Shown: in pieces, positions 61,787 through 64,000 of the stretch
How positions within the stretch are numbered: the stretch's first letter is position 1
How the letters are laid out: each line of letters opens with the position of its first letter
From: Pseudomonas viridiflava
GTDB taxonomy: Bacteria > Pseudomonadota > Gammaproteobacteria > Pseudomonadales > Pseudomonadaceae
DNA length: 64,000 nucleotides
Reading direction: 5' to 3'
Assembly: GCF_900580865.1 (NCBI RefSeq)
Contig: NZ_UTBZ01000060.1
Span: 186,001 to 250,000 of the forward strand
The notes under the pieces: model-generated
What the model was told of the DNA's origin: nothing
The model's database searches: none
The model's input: only the letters and a program-made list of their open reading frames with translations
Made by a program: the position numbers and the translations under genes

Positions 61787-62923
61787 ATGAATCAGGTCAA
61801 ACAACTGTTCACCCGCTACAAAATGCTCGCGCTGGTGTTTGCCGTGGTGCTGATCTGGCTGTTCTTCAGCTGGCAGACCGAGGGCGGATTCCTGACCCCG
61901 CGCAACCTGTCCAATCTGCTGCGGCAAATGTCGATTACCGGGATTCTCGCCTGCGGCATGGTGCTGGTGATCATCAGCGGCGAGATCGATTTATCGGTCG
62001 GTTCATTGCTCGGCCTGCTCGGTGGCCTCGCGGCGATTCTCGATGTGGTCTACCACATTCCGCTGCTGGCGAACCTGAGTCTGGTCGCCTTATGCGGCCT
62101 GATGATCGGCCTCGCCAACGGCTACATGACAGCTTACTTGCGCATCCCCTCGTTCATCGTCGGCCTGGGCGGCATGCTGGCTTTTCGCGGGATTCTGCTG
62201 GGGATTACCGGCGGCACGACCATCGCGCCGGTATCGCCGGAGCTGGTCTACATCGGCCAAGGTTACCTGCCCCACGCGATCGGCACTGGCCTCGGCGTTC
62301 TGCTGTTTGCGCTGACCGTGTTCCTGACCTGGAAACAACGGCGTAATCGCGCTCTTCACGGCCTCGCGGCGCATTCATTAGTGCGTGACGTCGTCCGCGT
62401 GTTGGTGATCGGCGCCGTGCTCGCCGGTTTCGTGCAGACGCTCAACAGCTATGACGGCATTCCCGTGCCGGTCTTGTTGCTGCTGATTCTGCTGGGCGTG
62501 TTCAGCTACGTGACCAGTCAGACCGTGTTCGGCCGCCGCGTGTATGCGGTGGGCAGCAATATGGAAGCGACACGCCTGTCCGGGATCAATGTGCAGGCGG
62601 TGAAACTGTGGATTTTCGGGATCATGGGCGTGATGTGCGCCCTCGCCGGCGTGGTCAATACCGCGCGCCTCGCCGCCGGTTCGCCTTCGGCCGGCAGCAT
62701 GGGCGAACTCGACGCGATCGCCGCGTGCTTTATCGGCGGCACCTCCATGCGCGGTGGCTCCGGCACGGTGTACGGCGCCCTCCTCGGCGCGCTGGTCATT
62801 ACCAGTCTGGATAACGGCATGTCCATGCTCGACGTCGACAGTTACTGGCAGATGATCGTCAAGGGCAGCATTCTGGTGTTGGCGGTTTGGGTGGATGTCA
62901 GTACGCGGACCGGGCGCCGTTGA
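61787..62923 (+). CDS. xylH: D-xylose ABC transporter permease
   Basis: 378 aa with about 10 hydrophobic segments. Its start codon follows the xylG stop directly. The family motif GEIDLSVGSLLGLLGGLAAI and the later YAVGSNMEATRLSGINV and AACFIGGTSMRGGSGTV regions are typical of the XylH/RbsC permeases. It forms the membrane channel of the xylose importer. Confidence 0.95.
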   Translation: MNQVKQLFTRYKMLALVFAVVLIWLFFSWQTEGGFLTPRNLSNLLRQMSITGILACGMVLVIISGEIDLSVGSLLGLLGGLAAILDVVYHIPLLANLSLVALCGLMIGLANGYMTAYLRIPSFIVGLGGMLAFRGILLGITGGTTIAPVSPELVYIGQGYLPHAIGTGLGVLLFALTVFLTWKQRRNRALHGLAAHSLVRDVVRVLVIGAVLAGFVQTLNSYDGIPVPVLLLLILLGVFSYVTSQTVFGRRVYAVGSNMEATRLSGINVQAVKLWIFGIMGVMCALAGVVNTARLAAGSPSAGSMGELDAIAACFIGGTSMRGGSGTVYGALLGALVITSLDNGMSMLDVDSYWQMIVKGSILVLAVWVDVSTRTGRR

Positions 62924-62933
62924 GCCGCAGGCA

Positions 62934-63863
62934 TCAAGCAGCGGGCGTGGTCGCGGGCGCGGGCGCCGGGCTGAGAATTTCCATCAGGAAATCGATAAAC
63001 ACATTGATCCGGCTCGACCCACGGTGATTGGGTAAATACAACGCGTTGATGCAGGTGCTGGCACTGCCGGGATTGACCTCGTAATGCTCAAGTAACCGGG
63101 TCAGCCGGCCGGCTGCCACGTCGTCGCGCACCAGCCAGTCAGCCAGCAGCGTCACCCCGCCTCCACCGATGGCGGCTTCGCGCAGGATGTCGGCGTTGTT
63201 GCTTTGCAGACGCCCGTGGACATTGAGTTGAATGGGCGCGTCTTCATTCTGAAAGGTCCAGTGCTGGTGGGTGCCGCCGTAATCGAAACGCAGGCATTGA
63301 TGCTCCAGCAAATCCCGTGGATGACAGAGCGCCGCGCTACGCGCCAGATACGCCGGACTGGCTACCACCCAACGTTCAAACTGCCCCACGCGTTTGCTGA
63401 CAATGTCTTCACTGACCACCGACGATCCGAGCCGCACGGAAACATCGATCTGCTCGCTGAGCAGGTCGCTGACCTGATCGCTCAGCGACAGACTGATTTC
63501 CAGCCCCGGATGCCGTTCAAGCAAACGGCTCAGGTGCGGCGCGATCAGGCGCCGGCCGAACTCCACCGGTACGCTGATGCGCAGACGGCCCTGGGCTTCG
63601 GCGCCACGATCGGCGACAACGGCATCGGCTTCGTCGATCGCGTCGAGAATCGCCACGGCTTTTTCGAAATAGGTCTGGCCGGCAACGGTCACGCTGGTAT
63701 TGCGCGTGGTGCGATTGAGCAGGCTCGCGCCCAGCTCGTGTTCCAGCCCGGCCACTTGCCGTGTCACTGACGACGTGGATATCCCGAGTTTGCGCGCTGC
63801 CGAGGAATAGCCCCCGCAGCGCACGGTTTCCACAAACATCTTCAGTGCCAGCAACTTGTCCAT
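62934..63863 (-). CDS. LysR family transcriptional regulator
   Basis: 309 aa from the ATG at 63863 (DKLLALKMFVETVRCGGYSSAARKLGISTSSVTRQVAGLE), the standard LysR beginning; a frame from 63965 would overlap the end of the next gene. The C-terminus is Pro/Ala-rich (SPAPAPATTPAA). It is convergent with xylH. Its target is probably the gene or genes beyond the right edge, on the same strand. Confidence 0.9.
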   Translation of the reverse strand: MDKLLALKMFVETVRCGGYSSAARKLGISTSSVTRQVAGLEHELGASLLNRTTRNTSVTVAGQTYFEKAVAILDAIDEADAVVADRGAEAQGRLRISVPVEFGRRLIAPHLSRLLERHPGLEISLSLSDQVSDLLSEQIDVSVRLGSSVVSEDIVSKRVGQFERWVVASPAYLARSAALCHPRDLLEHQCLRFDYGGTHQHWTFQNEDAPIQLNVHGRLQSNNADILREAAIGGGGVTLLADWLVRDDVAAGRLTRLLEHYEVNPGSASTCINALYLPNHRGSSRINVFIDFLMEILSPAPAPATTPAA

Positions 63864-63957
63864 AAGCGGGGTCCGGTCGAAAGGGAACGCGGATGATTGT
63901 GCATCACTGTTCCCCCGTCGTCTTGTACCGCCGTGCTCGCCCGCACTTGCCGGATGT

Positions 63958-64000
63958 TCAGACATCGGCCTTGCGGCTCAGGAACAGCCCGAGCGCCAGC
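63958..64000 (-). CDS. C-terminal end of a membrane protein (cut by window edge)
   Basis: The last 13 codons are present: LALGLFLSRKADV followed by TGA. A hydrophobic stretch ending with a short basic tail suggests a transporter, for example an MFS protein. It ends 94 bases before the start of the LysR gene on the same strand. Too little is visible for a family call. Confidence 0.5.
   Translation of the reverse strand, partial: LALGLFLSRKADV

Overview
The window looks like a chromosomal segment of a fluorescens/putida-type Pseudomonas. Supporting signs are the catR-catBCA arrangement, pcaIJ-type CoA-transferase subunits, a XylR/XylA/XylFGH D-xylose locus, a typical GAGCGAGCCTGCTCGC-type REP pair, and a tail of a RulB/UmuC-type polymerase. 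No tRNA, rRNA or CRISPR array was seen. Both edges cut genes: an enoyl-CoA hydratase at the left and a membrane protein at the right.

Region 1 (1-8.2 kb) is an aromatic/acyl-CoA catabolic block: a divergent enoyl-CoA hydratase and IclR regulator sharing two matching palindromes, an acyl-CoA dehydrogenase, an AAHS-type permease, 3-oxoacid CoA-transferase subunits (pcaI/pcaJ-like), then a MarR regulator with a perfect 25-bp palindrome, an M20 amidohydrolase and a TRIC/UPF0126 membrane protein. Region 2 (8.3-17.3 kb) is the most coherent metabolic unit. On the minus strand catB, catC, catA, an outer-membrane porin, an exported Cys-type arylsulfatase, its formylglycine-generating enzyme and an AAHS permease lie in tight succession opposite catR. 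The simplest reading is a pathway that takes up an aryl sulfate (catechol sulfate would need no extra enzyme), removes sulfate and cleaves the catechol by the ortho route. Region 3 (17.3-25.3 kb) holds a glyA relic, AraC, VOC, flavin oxidoreductase, cupin, CMD-family protein, MFS pump and LysR. It is bracketed by two 71-bp copies of the catR 3' end plus hairpin, so it looks like an inserted block. Region 4 (25.3-30.3 kb) is a second M20 amidohydrolase, an MHS permease, a porin and a LysR regulator with a LysR-type palindrome.

Region 5 (30.4-56.2 kb) is an accessory island. Its left edge carries an in-frame fusion between the N-terminus of an SDR protein and the C-terminal domain of a UmuC-type polymerase, followed by a lipocalin and a DUF3833 lipoprotein. 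Then come several candidate defence genes: a PHP-SMC ATPase (TrlF type), an HNH protein, an OLD-type ATPase/TOPRIM nuclease paired with a protein bearing a HEPN-like motif, a KfrA-like protein and an AAA ATPase. A 6.5-kb TniA/TniB/TniQ transposon (44568-51046) with recognisable ends follows, then a relic of a tyrosine recombinase, a two-gene HNH + ATPase system related to Septu in which the ATPase carries its own degenerate copy of the HNH domain, and a PD-(D/E)xK-like protein. The best candidate for an undescribed system is the HNH/HNH-ATPase pair at 51700-55017; the OLD/HEPN-like pair is second.

Region 6 (56.2-64 kb) returns to core metabolism: XylR, xylose isomerase, the XylFGH importer and a LysR regulator. 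All functions are inferred from reading the sequence; no database search was run.
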